The translations under genes were made by a program, and so were the position numbers. 64,000 nt of DNA. It comes from Deltaproteobacteria bacterium. GTDB lineage: Bacteria > Desulfobacterota > Desulfomonilia > UBA1062. Location of the stretch: NCBI GenBank assembly GCA_018434685.1, contig JAHDOV010000002.1, positions 154,930 to 218,929 on the forward strand, given 5' to 3'. The notes under the pieces were generated by a model, which did no database searches, had not been told where the DNA came from, and saw only the letters and a program-made list of their open reading frames with translations. This document shows, piece by piece, positions 8,294 through 17,072 of this stretch; the first letter of the stretch is position 1, and each line of letters begins with the position of its first letter.

Positions 8294-8333
8294 ATAAATA
8301 TCTCGAATATGCTATATTAATAAGGAGGGTTCT

Positions 8334-9329
8334 ATGTCACCACAAGATGTCTACCGGGAATTGTCGAAAAAGCTCCTCATGGAACATTCCACGGTGTTGC
8401 CCAGGATATGGAAGACCGTCTGCACCGAGGAAGAAGCCCTGATCGTACATTCTCTGCCGTCAAACGTCCACGATCTCGCCGAGAAATTCGGCATGCCGGA
8501 AGATGAGATGCTCTCGATCCTTGGCGAACTCTATCACCGGGGAGCAGTGTTCGAGGCCGAGCGCAACGGCCAGACCATCTATCGGATGCCCCGTCATATC
8601 GTCCAGTTCCATGATTCAACGATCCTCTGGGAGGAGGCGCCCGGGGAAATGATGGATCTCTGGCTGGAGTTCGAGGAAACAGACTACCCGGCGCTGCTCG
8701 AACTCGTCACCCAGATCAAGATGCCGTCATTCATGCGGGTCATCCCCATCAACGAACCCATTGCGTCCAAGAGCCAGGTCCTCACGTATGAGGATGCCGC
8801 TCATATGCTGGAGTCGGCACGGAGCATCGCGGTCACCACCTGCGTATGCCGCAAGCTCATGAAGAGATGCGACAAACCCCTGGATGTCTGTCTCCAGATC
8901 AACAAGGGGGCCGATTATACCCTCAAGCGGGGAACCGGGAGGATGGTCGACCTCGAAGAGGCCATGGATATCCTCAAGAGGTCGGAAGAAGCGGGTCTTG
9001 TCCACATGACGGAAAACACCCAGGGGAGAACCAATGTCATCTGCAACTGCTGCAACTGCTGCTGCGAGATGCTCCGGTTCGCAACCGATACGAAGACCAA
9101 GGGGGTTCTCGCCCCGAGCCGCTACCAGGCCGAGGTCGATGAGGCCACATGCACGGCCTGCGGCCTGTGTGTGGACATATGCCCGGTTCAGGCCGTTACG
9201 CAGGATGACGACGAGATCGCCCGGGTGGATGCAGGCGGCTGTATCGGCTGCGGATTGTGCGCCACGGTCTGCCCTGTCGATGCGATCGTGCTCACCAATG
9301 TCAGGCCGGAGGACTTCATACCTGCATAG
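8334..9329 (+). CDS. Winged-helix / Cys-rich / 2x[4Fe-4S] ferredoxin protein
   Basis: 331 residues in three parts. Residues about 25-90 look like a MarR-type winged helix. A middle region has C170, C172, C179 and C186, then a remarkable cluster, C237/C239/C240/C242/C243/C244 (CNCCNCCC). The C-terminus is a bacterial ferredoxin with C273/C276/C279/C283 and C303/C306/C309/C313. Proteins of this layout recur in anaerobes and are annotated only as 4Fe-4S binding proteins. It could be a redox-sensing regulator or an electron carrier. It is monocistronic with its own promoter. The fold is confident, the function is not. Confidence 0.8.
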   Translation: MSPQDVYRELSKKLLMEHSTVLPRIWKTVCTEEEALIVHSLPSNVHDLAEKFGMPEDEMLSILGELYHRGAVFEAERNGQTIYRMPRHIVQFHDSTILWEEAPGEMMDLWLEFEETDYPALLELVTQIKMPSFMRVIPINEPIASKSQVLTYEDAAHMLESARSIAVTTCVCRKLMKRCDKPLDVCLQINKGADYTLKRGTGRMVDLEEAMDILKRSEEAGLVHMTENTQGRTNVICNCCNCCCEMLRFATDTKTKGVLAPSRYQAEVDEATCTACGLCVDICPVQAVTQDDDEIARVDAGGCIGCGLCATVCPVDAIVLTNVRPEDFIPA

Positions 9330-9344
9330 CCCTGAATTTCAGGG
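9330..9344. terminator. Short hairpin between convergent genes
   Basis: CCCTGA-ATT-TCAGGG is a perfect six-pair inverted repeat. It sits at the two facing stop codons of the ferredoxin and HD-GYP genes and overlaps the stop of the latter. No U-tract follows on either strand, so efficient intrinsic termination is uncertain. Confidence 0.3.
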
Positions 9345-10286
9345 GGCAAGGAGCCTGATGAACGTGTTGAGCAGATTGTTGTCGAAATCGAAGATAGTCT
9401 CTTTCTGCATGAGCTTCAGGGCCTCGTAGGGGGTAAGGGCATCCTTGTAAGGACGGACGCTCGTGAGGGCATCAAAGGTGTCTGCTATGGCGCAGATCCG
9501 GGCACAGGGATGTATGCTGGTGCCCTTCATCCCGAAGGGATAGCCCGTGCCGTCTATCTGCTCATGGTGCTGCAGCGCGATATAGGCCGCTTCGTCCGTG
9601 AGATGCCCGGCCTCCATGAGAATCGAGTAGCCCCATTCGGGATGCATCTTCATGATGCCCCATTCTTCTTCCGTGAGCCTGCCCGGCTTGTTCAGGACAT
9701 CCAGGGGGATGCGCGACTTTCCGATATCGTGGAGAAAGTAGCCGTAGCTCAGCTTTTCCATGCTCAGGTCGAGCCTGTTCCCATTGTTGTTATAATACCG
9801 CACGGCAAGTGCGGTGGCGAAGATCCCCACATTCACGCTGTGCGTATACGTGTAGTAGTCATGCTCCGTGATGGAAAACAGGTCCTTGAGGATATTCTCG
9901 TTCTTCATGATATTCTTCAGCATCGGCTCTGCCGACTTCCTGATCTGCCCGATATTCTCTGCCCGGGGATCTTCGAAGGCCTGCTTCATGGTATGCGCCG
10001 ATGCCTGGTAGAAGGTGCTCGCCTTCACCTTTGACGGGATATTCGGATTCGTCAGGATCCTGTCGACGAAGTGCGTCGTGTAGGTCTCGAGCTTTTTTTT
10101 GTCTTTTCCCCGGATATAGAACCGGGTGATTCCCCGCTGACCCAGGTCCATGGCGTTATCTTCGGTATAGAGTGAATCCTCTTCGAGATAGGCGACCAGT
10201 TTGTCCTGGTGCTTGACATAGAGGTCGACCGGTGTCTTCTCGTTCACCTGTATGATGTCTACTGGGACCGGTCGAAAAAACAACAT
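9339..10286 (-). CDS. HD-GYP domain c-di-GMP phosphodiesterase
   Basis: 315 residues. A DUF3391-like N-terminal region (about 1-70) precedes the HD-GYP domain, with HDIGK at 186-190, the second histidine pair H240/H241 and GTGYPFG at 247-252. These metal ligands and the GYP signature support hydrolysis of c-di-GMP to GMP. No membrane segment is seen, so it should be cytosolic. It is monocistronic on the minus strand and converges on the ferredoxin gene. It is one of four c-di-GMP-related proteins in the window. Confidence 0.9.
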   Translation of the reverse strand: MLFFRPVPVDIIQVNEKTPVDLYVKHQDKLVAYLEEDSLYTEDNAMDLGQRGITRFYIRGKDKKKLETYTTHFVDRILTNPNIPSKVKASTFYQASAHTMKQAFEDPRAENIGQIRKSAEPMLKNIMKNENILKDLFSITEHDYYTYTHSVNVGIFATALAVRYYNNNGNRLDLSMEKLSYGYFLHDIGKSRIPLDVLNKPGRLTEEEWGIMKMHPEWGYSILMEAGHLTDEAAYIALQHHEQIDGTGYPFGMKGTSIHPCARICAIADTFDALTSVRPYKDALTPYEALKLMQKETIFDFDNNLLNTFIRLLAP

Positions 10287-10387
10287 ACCGTGTTGTATCG
10301 GTATGCGCAGGCCGGAAAATAAATATGCCCTTTAGAGTCTAGAAGTATTCCCGCGGTCTTTACGGGACGTCCTGCCGCAGACCCTCC

Positions 10388-11551
10388 CTACCGGTAGAGC
10401 CACTCGTTGATGTGCGAGAGTTTGGCGGGCCAGGTACCACCAATGCGCTCCTTGAGAAAGGCAGCATAGAGCGAGTTGAACAGCTGAAGCCCGGTTCCCA
10501 TGAGGTACATGCGCTCGAAGAAAACCGCCTCGAGCTCGGATGCTGGGTCGGTGATCTCGTCCTTCTCGATCTTCACCGGCGGACAGGTATACGAGCCAAA
10601 GGCAAAGATATCCCCCTTGAGGTTCATCTTCCACTTGAGGTCGTCCTTCTCGATGTAGATGAGTGCCTCGGTGATGTTCTTTTCGCTCTGTATGGCCCTG
10701 CGTGCCTCGGTGAAATCCTTCTGAGGGCCCACGATGGAGCTCTTCCTGATGCCGTCTTCATGGTCCTCCACCAGGACGAACCGGTCGTAGAGGTAGGCGA
10801 TGAAGTGATCCTCCAGCGGGGCTGGACCCTCCTGACTCACCCGGTATTCCGAAGAGCCCTCGGCGGTCTGGTACATGAGCCAGAGGAGAAAATCCCACCC
10901 GAGCCACTTGTTCCTCTTGATCTGCAGGAGCACGTCATCCGAGGACGCCTGGTTCACCCGGTCCATGGCCTCGTGCAGGTCTTCTTCCAGCACCATCTTT
11001 GCCCTGGCTACGGGGTGAATGGGGGTCAGGGAAAGCCCCTCGAAGGTCTTGGCGAATTCCTCCTCCACCAGGTCGAGCACCTTGGTGCTGATGGTCGACA
11101 CGGAAACGGTCTTCGTGGCTATATTCCACAATACATCGTACACAGAGGGAACCGGAAGGGTACGGGACAGGAGCGCAGCCTGGATGTCATCCCGCATCTC
11201 CGCCTTTTTCCGGAACGGTACCCGGTGGAGCTGGGGGCGTTCGCCCAGCCACTGTGCGCACTCCTGCTCGAGGAGGTTCTTCAGGACGGCAGGCGGGACC
11301 TTGCGCTGGTCTCGCCTCAGGGTGAAGATGCAGTAGTCCTCGAACTTGAAGTCACCCTCGGTGGCGAAGTCGGAATTCATGTGGTCGTTGAACCTCACCC
11401 ACCCGACAGATTCGGAATCCGGCGTGATATCGATGGGCTTGAACTGGCTCTTCTCCAGGCACTGCCGTATCCATTCCCCGGTCTCGTTTGCCGGCAGATC
11501 CCCTTTGACCGTGTACTGGTAGATGCTCACCGTATTCGCCATGAATCCCAT
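10388..11551 (-). CDS. rdgC: RdgC-like recombination-associated protein
   Basis: 387 residues with the RdgC pattern: an early GWVRF segment, then FTLRRDQRKVPPAVLK followed by an acidic/basic linker and LLSRTLPVPS, as in the family region where RdgC contacts DNA. RdgC is a ring-forming DNA-binding protein that limits RecA and RecFOR activity. This protein is longer than the E. coli one (about 300 residues) and divergent at its C-terminus, so function is inferred from the conserved core. The start is the ATG at 11551, with GGAG 8 nt upstream; a second ATG lies three codons later. No recombination genes are nearby. Confidence 0.65.
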   Translation of the reverse strand: MGFMANTVSIYQYTVKGDLPANETGEWIRQCLEKSQFKPIDITPDSESVGWVRFNDHMNSDFATEGDFKFEDYCIFTLRRDQRKVPPAVLKNLLEQECAQWLGERPQLHRVPFRKKAEMRDDIQAALLSRTLPVPSVYDVLWNIATKTVSVSTISTKVLDLVEEEFAKTFEGLSLTPIHPVARAKMVLEEDLHEAMDRVNQASSDDVLLQIKRNKWLGWDFLLWLMYQTAEGSSEYRVSQEGPAPLEDHFIAYLYDRFVLVEDHEDGIRKSSIVGPQKDFTEARRAIQSEKNITEALIYIEKDDLKWKMNLKGDIFAFGSYTCPPVKIEKDEITDPASELEAVFFERMYLMGTGLQLFNSLYAAFLKERIGGTWPAKLSHINEWLYR

Positions 11552-11720
11552 AGGCTGTCTCCTCTCGAACTTACAAAGCGTAGTGGAAATACACCAACGG
11601 GCGCGTCAGGGCAACTCAAAAAACCCCCTTCGCCGCCGGATGCCCGTGCCCGGACACGGCAGCCGGCTCTGCAGGAGGGTTCGGGCAGCAGGAGAGAACA
11701 ACAGGGAATCAAAAGCCTTT

Positions 11721-11749
11721 TTGACACGCACCGCCCGGCGTGGTACCAT
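11721..11749 (+). promoter_or_regulatory. Sigma-70-like promoter of the MBL-fold gene
   Basis: A perfect TTGACA (11721-11726) is followed after 17 nt by TACCAT (11744-11749, four of six). It lies 100 nt upstream of the MBL-fold start at 11849, in the gap next to the divergent rdgC gene. Confidence 0.4.
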
Positions 11750-11848
11750 GGATGCTCCTGCGCGGCAGGCTCGGAGGATTGACACCCCTGGCGCCCGTCC
11801 CCCTGGACCGACGCGGTGACGGATTCAATGATATCGAAGGAGGAGGCC

Positions 11849-12766
11849 ATGATTATCGACACACCAGGGATCGTTACCCCGCACATCACCTTTTTAGGGA
11901 GAAGGGAATCGTGCATCTATCTGCTTGGAGATGGCGACGAGTATGCCCTGCTCGGGGGAGGCCTGACCTATGTCGTGCCTGATGTCCTCAGGCAGCTCGA
12001 TGAGTCGGGCATCGACGAACGCCGGATCACCCGCATCATCATCCTCCATGCCCACTTCGACCACGTGGGGATCGTCCCCTCTGTGAGGAAGCGCTTCCCC
12101 TGGATACGGGTCTGCGCCTCCGAGAAGGCACGGCAGCGTCTTGACGACGCAGGCACCCTCGAGACGATCATCGGCTTCAACACCGTGCTCCTGCCGCAGC
12201 AGCCCCGCGACGGCACTGAAGCGTTCTGCCTGGAGCACAGCGGGTTTAAGGTGGACGAGGTGCTCGTCGAGGGAGACGTGCTGAGATGCGGCAGCATGAG
12301 CCTCGAGGTCATGGAAGTGCCCGGTCACTCCACCTGTTCCATTGCGGTCTGGGTGCCGGAGGAAAAGGCCCTGTTCGCCTCGGATGCCGGGGGAATCCTG
12401 TTTCAGGATACAGTCTTCACCGCAGCGAACTCCAACTTCGACCACTACCAGCAGAGCCTGGAAAAGATGGCCCGCCTCGACGTGGAGGTCTTTCTCGCCG
12501 AGCACTACGGTGCGCTCACCGGCGGAGACGCGAGAGGGTACCTGCCCCGGTCCATCGAGTCTGCCCGGCAGACCAGGAAACTCATCGAAGAGACCTACCG
12601 CGCAACCGGCAATGTTGTCCGGACCGTCGAGAAGATCACGGACCAGTTCACGCAGGCGAGCTCGGGCTATTTTCTGCCCCGGGAGATCATGGAGATGGTG
12701 ATCGGCCAGATGACGAGATATCTTGCCCGGAGGCTCGACGCGGCCGAGACGGAATCAACCCTCTGA
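11849..12766 (+). CDS. MBL-fold metallo-hydrolase
   Basis: 305 residues from the ATG at 11849, which has an AAGGAGGAGG site directly upstream; a GTG 33 nt earlier lacks one. The metal motif is H67-A-H69-F-D71-H72, with a later VPGHST and ASDAGG supplying further ligands, so a binuclear metal site is expected. The C-terminal 90 residues are helical and may shape the substrate pocket. General flavoprotein-type and hydrolase-type MBL proteins share this core, and the substrate cannot be told. It converges on the aldehyde dehydrogenase gene. Confidence 0.8.
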   Translation: MIIDTPGIVTPHITFLGRRESCIYLLGDGDEYALLGGGLTYVVPDVLRQLDESGIDERRITRIIILHAHFDHVGIVPSVRKRFPWIRVCASEKARQRLDDAGTLETIIGFNTVLLPQQPRDGTEAFCLEHSGFKVDEVLVEGDVLRCGSMSLEVMEVPGHSTCSIAVWVPEEKALFASDAGGILFQDTVFTAANSNFDHYQQSLEKMARLDVEVFLAEHYGALTGGDARGYLPRSIESARQTRKLIEETYRATGNVVRTVEKITDQFTQASSGYFLPREIMEMVIGQMTRYLARRLDAAETESTL

Positions 12767-12822
12767 TTCTTTGCCGTTGGCCGCTGCTGCCCGCGCCTGT
12801 ACCCCCTCCGGCTGACCTTTCT

Positions 12823-14196
12823 CTAGAAGAGCCATTTCACGAGTCTGAGCTTGAAACGGTAGGGAACGTACCGCAGCGGGATATCGAACAGCAGGGTGTT
12901 CTTCACCACGCTCTTGGTGTGAGAGAAGGTGTCGAATCCGGCCTTGCCGTGGTAGGAGCCCATGCCGCTGTCACCCACACCGCCGAAGGGGAGCAGGTGG
13001 GAGGCGACCTGGACCACTGCGTCGTTGATGCAGTATCCGCCCGAGGAGGTCTCGAGGCGCACCTGTTCCTGCTTGCGGGTGTCCCTGCTGAACAGGTACA
13101 GAGACAGCGGTTTCGGCCGGGCATTCACAAACGAGATGGCCTCCTCGAGATGCGTATACCCGAGTATTGGCAGTATGGGCCCGAAGATCTCGTCCTGCAT
13201 GAGGGGGTCTTGCGGGGAGACGTCTTCGATCAGCGTCGGGGCAATATAGCGCGTCTCGGGCGAGGTCTGCCCCCCGATGAGTATCTTCCCCTGGCTGAGA
13301 TAGGAACAGAGCCGGTCGTAATGTAGCCTGTTGATGATCCGGGCATAATCCGGGCTCCCGGACGGGTCGGTGCCGAAAAAGGCGATGATCTGCTTGCTGA
13401 GCACCTCGACGAACTCGTCTTTGATGGCCGAGTCCACCAGGAGGTAGTCCGGTGCGACGCAGGTCTGCCCCGCGTTGAAGAACTTTGCCCAGACAATGCG
13501 CCTGGCCGCGTATCGCAGGTGAACATCCGAGTCCACGATGCAGGGACTCTTTCCCCCGAGTTCCAGGGTAACCGGGGTGAGGTGGCGCGAGGCCGCTTCC
13601 ATGACGATCCTGCCCACCCGAGTGCTTCCGGTAAAAAAGATGGAGTCGAACCGCTCCTCGAGGAGTTCCCGGGCGACATCAGCACCTCCGGTTGCCACGT
13701 GGATGTAGTGCGGGTCGAAATGATCCTCAAAAAGCCTCTGCAGGACATCGCTCATAGCCGGGGCAAGCTCCGAGGGTTTGAGCACGGCGCAGTTTCCGGC
13801 GGCCATGGCACCTACAAGCGGGGAGACGGCGAGCTGGAACGGGTAGTTCCACGGCGCGAGGATGAGGACCAGGCCGTAGGGCTCAGCGAGTGTATAGCAC
13901 ACAGACGGCAGCAGCGGCCGTGCGGTCATCACCCAGGCAGGCTTTGTCCAGCATGACAGCTTCCGTATGGCGTACCTGATCTCGTTGAGCACGAGGGCGA
14001 TCTCGCCCGCATAGGCCTCGAGCCTGGGTTTTGCCATATCCGCATGCAGGCTGTCCATGATCAGGGCGTCATTTTCCCGGATGACACGGTACAATCTCCT
14101 GAGCTGCTCGACCCTGAAGCCGGTATCCCTCGTGGCGCACGACCCGAAAAAGGCCCGCTGTCCGTCCATGACATCCCGGATACTTGCTTTGACCAT
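12823..14196 (-). CDS. Aldehyde dehydrogenase (class 3 type)
   Basis: 457 residues, the shorter class of ALDH. The key residues are N117 (APWNYP), K140 (VLKPSE), the general base E212 (LELGGKSP) and the nucleophile C246 (NAGQTC). It oxidises an aldehyde to the acid with NAD(P). The C-terminus ends in a hydrophobic, basic tail (about 440-457), as in the fatty-aldehyde and membrane-associated subgroup. A strong AGGAGGGGG site precedes the ATG. No partner gene is adjacent. Confidence 0.9.
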   Translation of the reverse strand: MVKASIRDVMDGQRAFFGSCATRDTGFRVEQLRRLYRVIRENDALIMDSLHADMAKPRLEAYAGEIALVLNEIRYAIRKLSCWTKPAWVMTARPLLPSVCYTLAEPYGLVLILAPWNYPFQLAVSPLVGAMAAGNCAVLKPSELAPAMSDVLQRLFEDHFDPHYIHVATGGADVARELLEERFDSIFFTGSTRVGRIVMEAASRHLTPVTLELGGKSPCIVDSDVHLRYAARRIVWAKFFNAGQTCVAPDYLLVDSAIKDEFVEVLSKQIIAFFGTDPSGSPDYARIINRLHYDRLCSYLSQGKILIGGQTSPETRYIAPTLIEDVSPQDPLMQDEIFGPILPILGYTHLEEAISFVNARPKPLSLYLFSRDTRKQEQVRLETSSGGYCINDAVVQVASHLLPFGGVGDSGMGSYHGKAGFDTFSHTKSVVKNTLLFDIPLRYVPYRFKLRLVKWLF

Positions 14197-14308
14197 GACC
14201 CCCTCCTACTGTATAGGCTATACCCTGTAAGGTAATCACAACCCTGTCGCAATCAACATGCATGAGGTATCCCGGCACCGGCGGGCGGGGAAAAGGAGGA
14301 AGGAACTC

Positions 14309-14419
14309 ATGGCACTGTTTCTCGTTCAGCACGGCAGGAGCCTGCCCAGGGAGATCGATCCGGACACGGGACACACAAGATGGGTTATCAAATGGGCACT
14401 CATGCCCGAGATCGGCTGA
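14309..14419 (+). pseudogene. N-terminal remnant of a SixA-type histidine phosphatase
   Basis: A strong ribosome site (AAAAGGAGGAAGG) precedes an ATG that opens a 36-codon frame beginning MALFLVQHGRSLPREIDPD. This is the typical start of phosphohistidine phosphatases, where QHG carries the catalytic His. The frame then diverges and stops. The DUF72 frame overlaps its end, so the rest of the phosphatase has probably been deleted and the ribosome site left behind. A translated short peptide cannot be excluded. Confidence 0.5.
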
Positions 14420-15186
14420 GACAGACCGGCGGTCTTCCTCCCCCGGCGATACCCCGCATATGCATCGGCACATCGGGCTGGAATTACGATCACTGGAAGG
14501 GGGTATTCTACCCGGAAACGTGCAAGAAAAACAAATGGCTGGAATTCTATGCCAACGCCTTTTCCACTCTCGAGGTCAATGCCACCTTCTACCGCCACAT
14601 GAAGCAGAGCACCTTCGAGAAATGGCGGCGCACCACCCCGGATGGTTTCCTCTGGTCGGTCAAGGCAAACCGGTTCATCACCCATATCAGGAGATTACAG
14701 GACGTGGCCGATGCACTCGAGAGGTTCTTCGGGTCTGTTCGCGCACTGGAGGAAAAACTCGGCGTGGTCCTCTTCCAGCTGCCTCCGTCCCTCGTCTTTG
14801 ACCGGGCCGTCTTCGACTCGTTCTGCGCGCTCCTGCCCGAAGGACACCGCTGCAGCCTGGAGGCCAGGCATGAGAGCTGGACCAGCGACGAAGCCCTTTC
14901 CTTGATGGAGAAGAACAACATCGCCTGGTGCATATCGGACACTGCCGGAAAATACCCCTACCGGGAGGCAGTCACGGCGGATTTCACCTACATCAGGCTC
15001 CACGGCTCCAGGAAGCTCTATGCCTCCGACTACACCCCGGACGAGCTTGCCTCGTGGGCTGCAAAGATCAGGGCATTTGGCAGGGACACCTACGTATATT
15101 TCGACAACGATTTCATGGGATACGCCCCGAAAAACGCCTCCGAACTCCGGGATCTGCTGGGCATGGAGGCCCGGGCGGGCAGGTGA
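14380..15186 (+). CDS. DUF72 (YecE-like) protein
   Basis: 268 residues, a TIM-barrel protein of the DUF72 family. The signature IGTSGWNYDHWKGVFYP begins near residue 29. FTYIRLHG and YVYFDNDFMG near the C-terminus are also typical. The biochemical role of the family is unknown. Homologues usually start just before the IGTSGW strand, so the first 25 residues here look like an extension created by fusion with phosphatase remnant sequence. The ATG at 14392 is an equally possible start, and neither has a good ribosome site of its own. Confidence 0.75.
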   Translation: MGYQMGTHARDRLRQTGGLPPPAIPRICIGTSGWNYDHWKGVFYPETCKKNKWLEFYANAFSTLEVNATFYRHMKQSTFEKWRRTTPDGFLWSVKANRFITHIRRLQDVADALERFFGSVRALEEKLGVVLFQLPPSLVFDRAVFDSFCALLPEGHRCSLEARHESWTSDEALSLMEKNNIAWCISDTAGKYPYREAVTADFTYIRLHGSRKLYASDYTPDELASWAAKIRAFGRDTYVYFDNDFMGYAPKNASELRDLLGMEARAGR

Positions 15187-15255
15187 TAAAAACATGATTG
15201 TCATTCCTTCACAGCCCATTATTATGGTGAATAGTACTTGTATCAGGAGGTCGTC

Positions 15256-15807
15256 ATGAACAAAGGCCTCGTTGCCTCTGCCGTGCTCGCTGTACTGTTT
15301 TCCTCAGGGTTCCTTCAGCCGGCAGATGCACACGCTCAAGGAGGTGCGGTCATGGAATTGAAGTCTCCCGCATTCACCCGGGACGTGATGATCCCTGCGA
15401 AGTATACCTGCGACGGAGAGAATGTGTCACCCCCCCTGGAGTGGTCAGGCATCCCGAAGGGCACCAGGAGCATCGCCCTGATCGCCGACGATCCGGATGC
15501 CCCGATCGGCACGTGGGTTCACTGGGTATACTACGACCTGCCCCCGGGGGCCAACACCCTGCCGGAGCATGTCGAACCTGCCGAACATCCGGCCATTGGG
15601 GGCACTCAGGGGACAAATGATTTCAGGGAGACCGGCTATGGCGGACCATGCCCTCCGTCCGGCACCCACCGGTACTTCTTCAAGCTCTATGCCCTCGACA
15701 CAGAGCTGAACCTGCCGCCGGGGACCAAGAAGAAGGCCCTCCTCAAGGCCATGGAGGGGCACATCATCGGCCAGGCGGAACTGGTGGGGAAGTATATCAG
15801 GAAATAG
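15256..15807 (+). CDS. YbhB/YbcL-type (PEBP, Raf kinase inhibitor-like) exported protein
   Basis: 183 residues from the ATG at 15256, which has an AGGAGG site 6 nt upstream. A signal peptide (about 1-24, ending near AHAQ) suggests export to the periplasm. The mature part has the PEBP family landmarks: YTCDGENVSPPLEW, DDPDAP and GTWVHWV, and GPCPPSGTHRYFFKLYAL. These surround the anion-binding pocket. The bacterial role is not known. It stands alone; the downstream gap carries a degenerate repeat. Confidence 0.85.
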   Translation: MNKGLVASAVLAVLFSSGFLQPADAHAQGGAVMELKSPAFTRDVMIPAKYTCDGENVSPPLEWSGIPKGTRSIALIADDPDAPIGTWVHWVYYDLPPGANTLPEHVEPAEHPAIGGTQGTNDFRETGYGGPCPPSGTHRYFFKLYALDTELNLPPGTKKKALLKAMEGHIIGQAELVGKYIRK

Positions 15808-15942
15808 GCGCTGGGTACTGGGCAAGGATGATGAAAAACCAGGAATGAGGTGTAAGGATTAGGTTCTGAGGTGCACGATATGATCCGCGACGACGATCCG
15901 AACCCTTCTTTCCCCAGTGCCTAGTGCCTGACGCCTAATGCC
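15806..15942. repeat. Degenerate inverted repeat of AGGCACTAGGCACTGGG type
   Basis: The arm at 15806-15824 (beginning AGGCGCTGGGTACTGGG and overlapping the upstream stop codon) matches the reverse complement of 15911-15929 at 15 of 19 positions. A further GACGCCTAATGCC unit follows at 15930-15942. The sequence between is non-coding. It looks like a fossil of a dispersed intergenic repeat family rather than a terminator. Confidence 0.4.
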
Positions 15943-15959
15943 TTATCTCGCGGTGCTCC

Positions 15960-16892
15960 ATGTTTGAACCGGCATACAGGAAGCTTTACCGGCAGGGACT
16001 TCTTACAGAAAGGATCGAGACTGCGCTTGCCCTCCTGCAGGACTGTCACCTCTGCCCGCGGGCCTGCGGCGTTGACCGCACCAGGGGAGAACTCGGGGTG
16101 TGCAGGACAGGACGCTACGCCCGGGTGGCGAGCTACGGCGCCCACTTCGGTGAAGAGGCACCCCTGGTCGGCCGTTGCGGCTCCGGCACCATATTCTTCA
16201 GTTCCTGCAACCTGCTGTGCTCCTTCTGCCAGAACTATGACATCAGCCACCGCAGCACAGGCCCCGAGGAAGGCCCCGGAGAGCTTGCCTCCCTGATGCT
16301 GGACCTGGCTCTGAGCGGCTGCCACAACATCAACTTCGTCACCCCGACGCACGTTGTTCCCCAGATACTCGAGGCCCTTGCCCCTGCCATCGAAGGGGGT
16401 CTCGATGTCCCCCTCGTATACAATACCGGGGCCTATGATTCGGTGGATACTTTGAGGCTCCTCGACGGGATCTTCGACATCTACATGCCGGACTTCAAGT
16501 TCTGGGAGGGCAGCCATGCAGGGAAATACTGTTCGGCACCAGACTACCCACAGATTGCCCGCACTGCCATCAAAGAGATGCACTCCCAGGTGGGGGATCT
16601 CCTCATCGACAGCGACGGCATCGCACGCAGGGGCCTGCTCGTCCGCCACCTCGTGATGCCCGGAGACGTCGCAGGCACCGGAGGGGTCATGCAGTTCCTC
16701 GCGCAGACGATCTCGACGAACACCTATGTGAACATCATGGACCAGTACCACCCCTGCTTTCACGCCGAGCACGACGAAACGATCAACCGCAGGGTAACCC
16801 GTGATGAGTATGTCCGCGCCCTCAAGGCAGCCGAAAAGGCAGGCATCTCCAGGCTGGACTCGAGGCGCCCGCCGTCATTCATGAGATCCTGA
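15960..16892 (+). CDS. PflA-like radical SAM protein (COG1313 type)
   Basis: 310 residues. The radical SAM cluster motif is C83-x3-C87-x2-C90 (SSCNLLCSFCQ). An N-terminal Cys group (C29, C32, C36, C48) is the extra feature of this subgroup and may hold a second metal site. The middle carries FVTPTHVVPQI and a NTGAYDSVDTL strand typical of this group. These proteins resemble pyruvate formate-lyase activating enzyme but have no known partner here, so the target is open. The ATG has a weak ribosome site. Confidence 0.8.
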   Translation: MFEPAYRKLYRQGLLTERIETALALLQDCHLCPRACGVDRTRGELGVCRTGRYARVASYGAHFGEEAPLVGRCGSGTIFFSSCNLLCSFCQNYDISHRSTGPEEGPGELASLMLDLALSGCHNINFVTPTHVVPQILEALAPAIEGGLDVPLVYNTGAYDSVDTLRLLDGIFDIYMPDFKFWEGSHAGKYCSAPDYPQIARTAIKEMHSQVGDLLIDSDGIARRGLLVRHLVMPGDVAGTGGVMQFLAQTISTNTYVNIMDQYHPCFHAEHDETINRRVTRDEYVRALKAAEKAGISRLDSRRPPSFMRS

Positions 16893-17072
16893 CCCATGTG
16901 GCACGCTGCCGCCTCCCAGGAAAAATGCCCTCGAACCATGGAGTGTTCCGGCTGCAAGCTTGATTTCCCGGTTTCATATCTCTATGTTATCTGGAGGAAA
17001 CCTGGAGTGTTTTGAGGAAAACAGGAACAGAAACGGCAAGATCCGTGGATCTGCCAAAAGAAGGGAGAGGTC

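Noticed and set aside
16938..17015. 25-codon frame starting MECSGCKLDF
   Set aside because: A CxxC pair makes it tempting, but there is no ribosome site and it is too short to judge without homologues.
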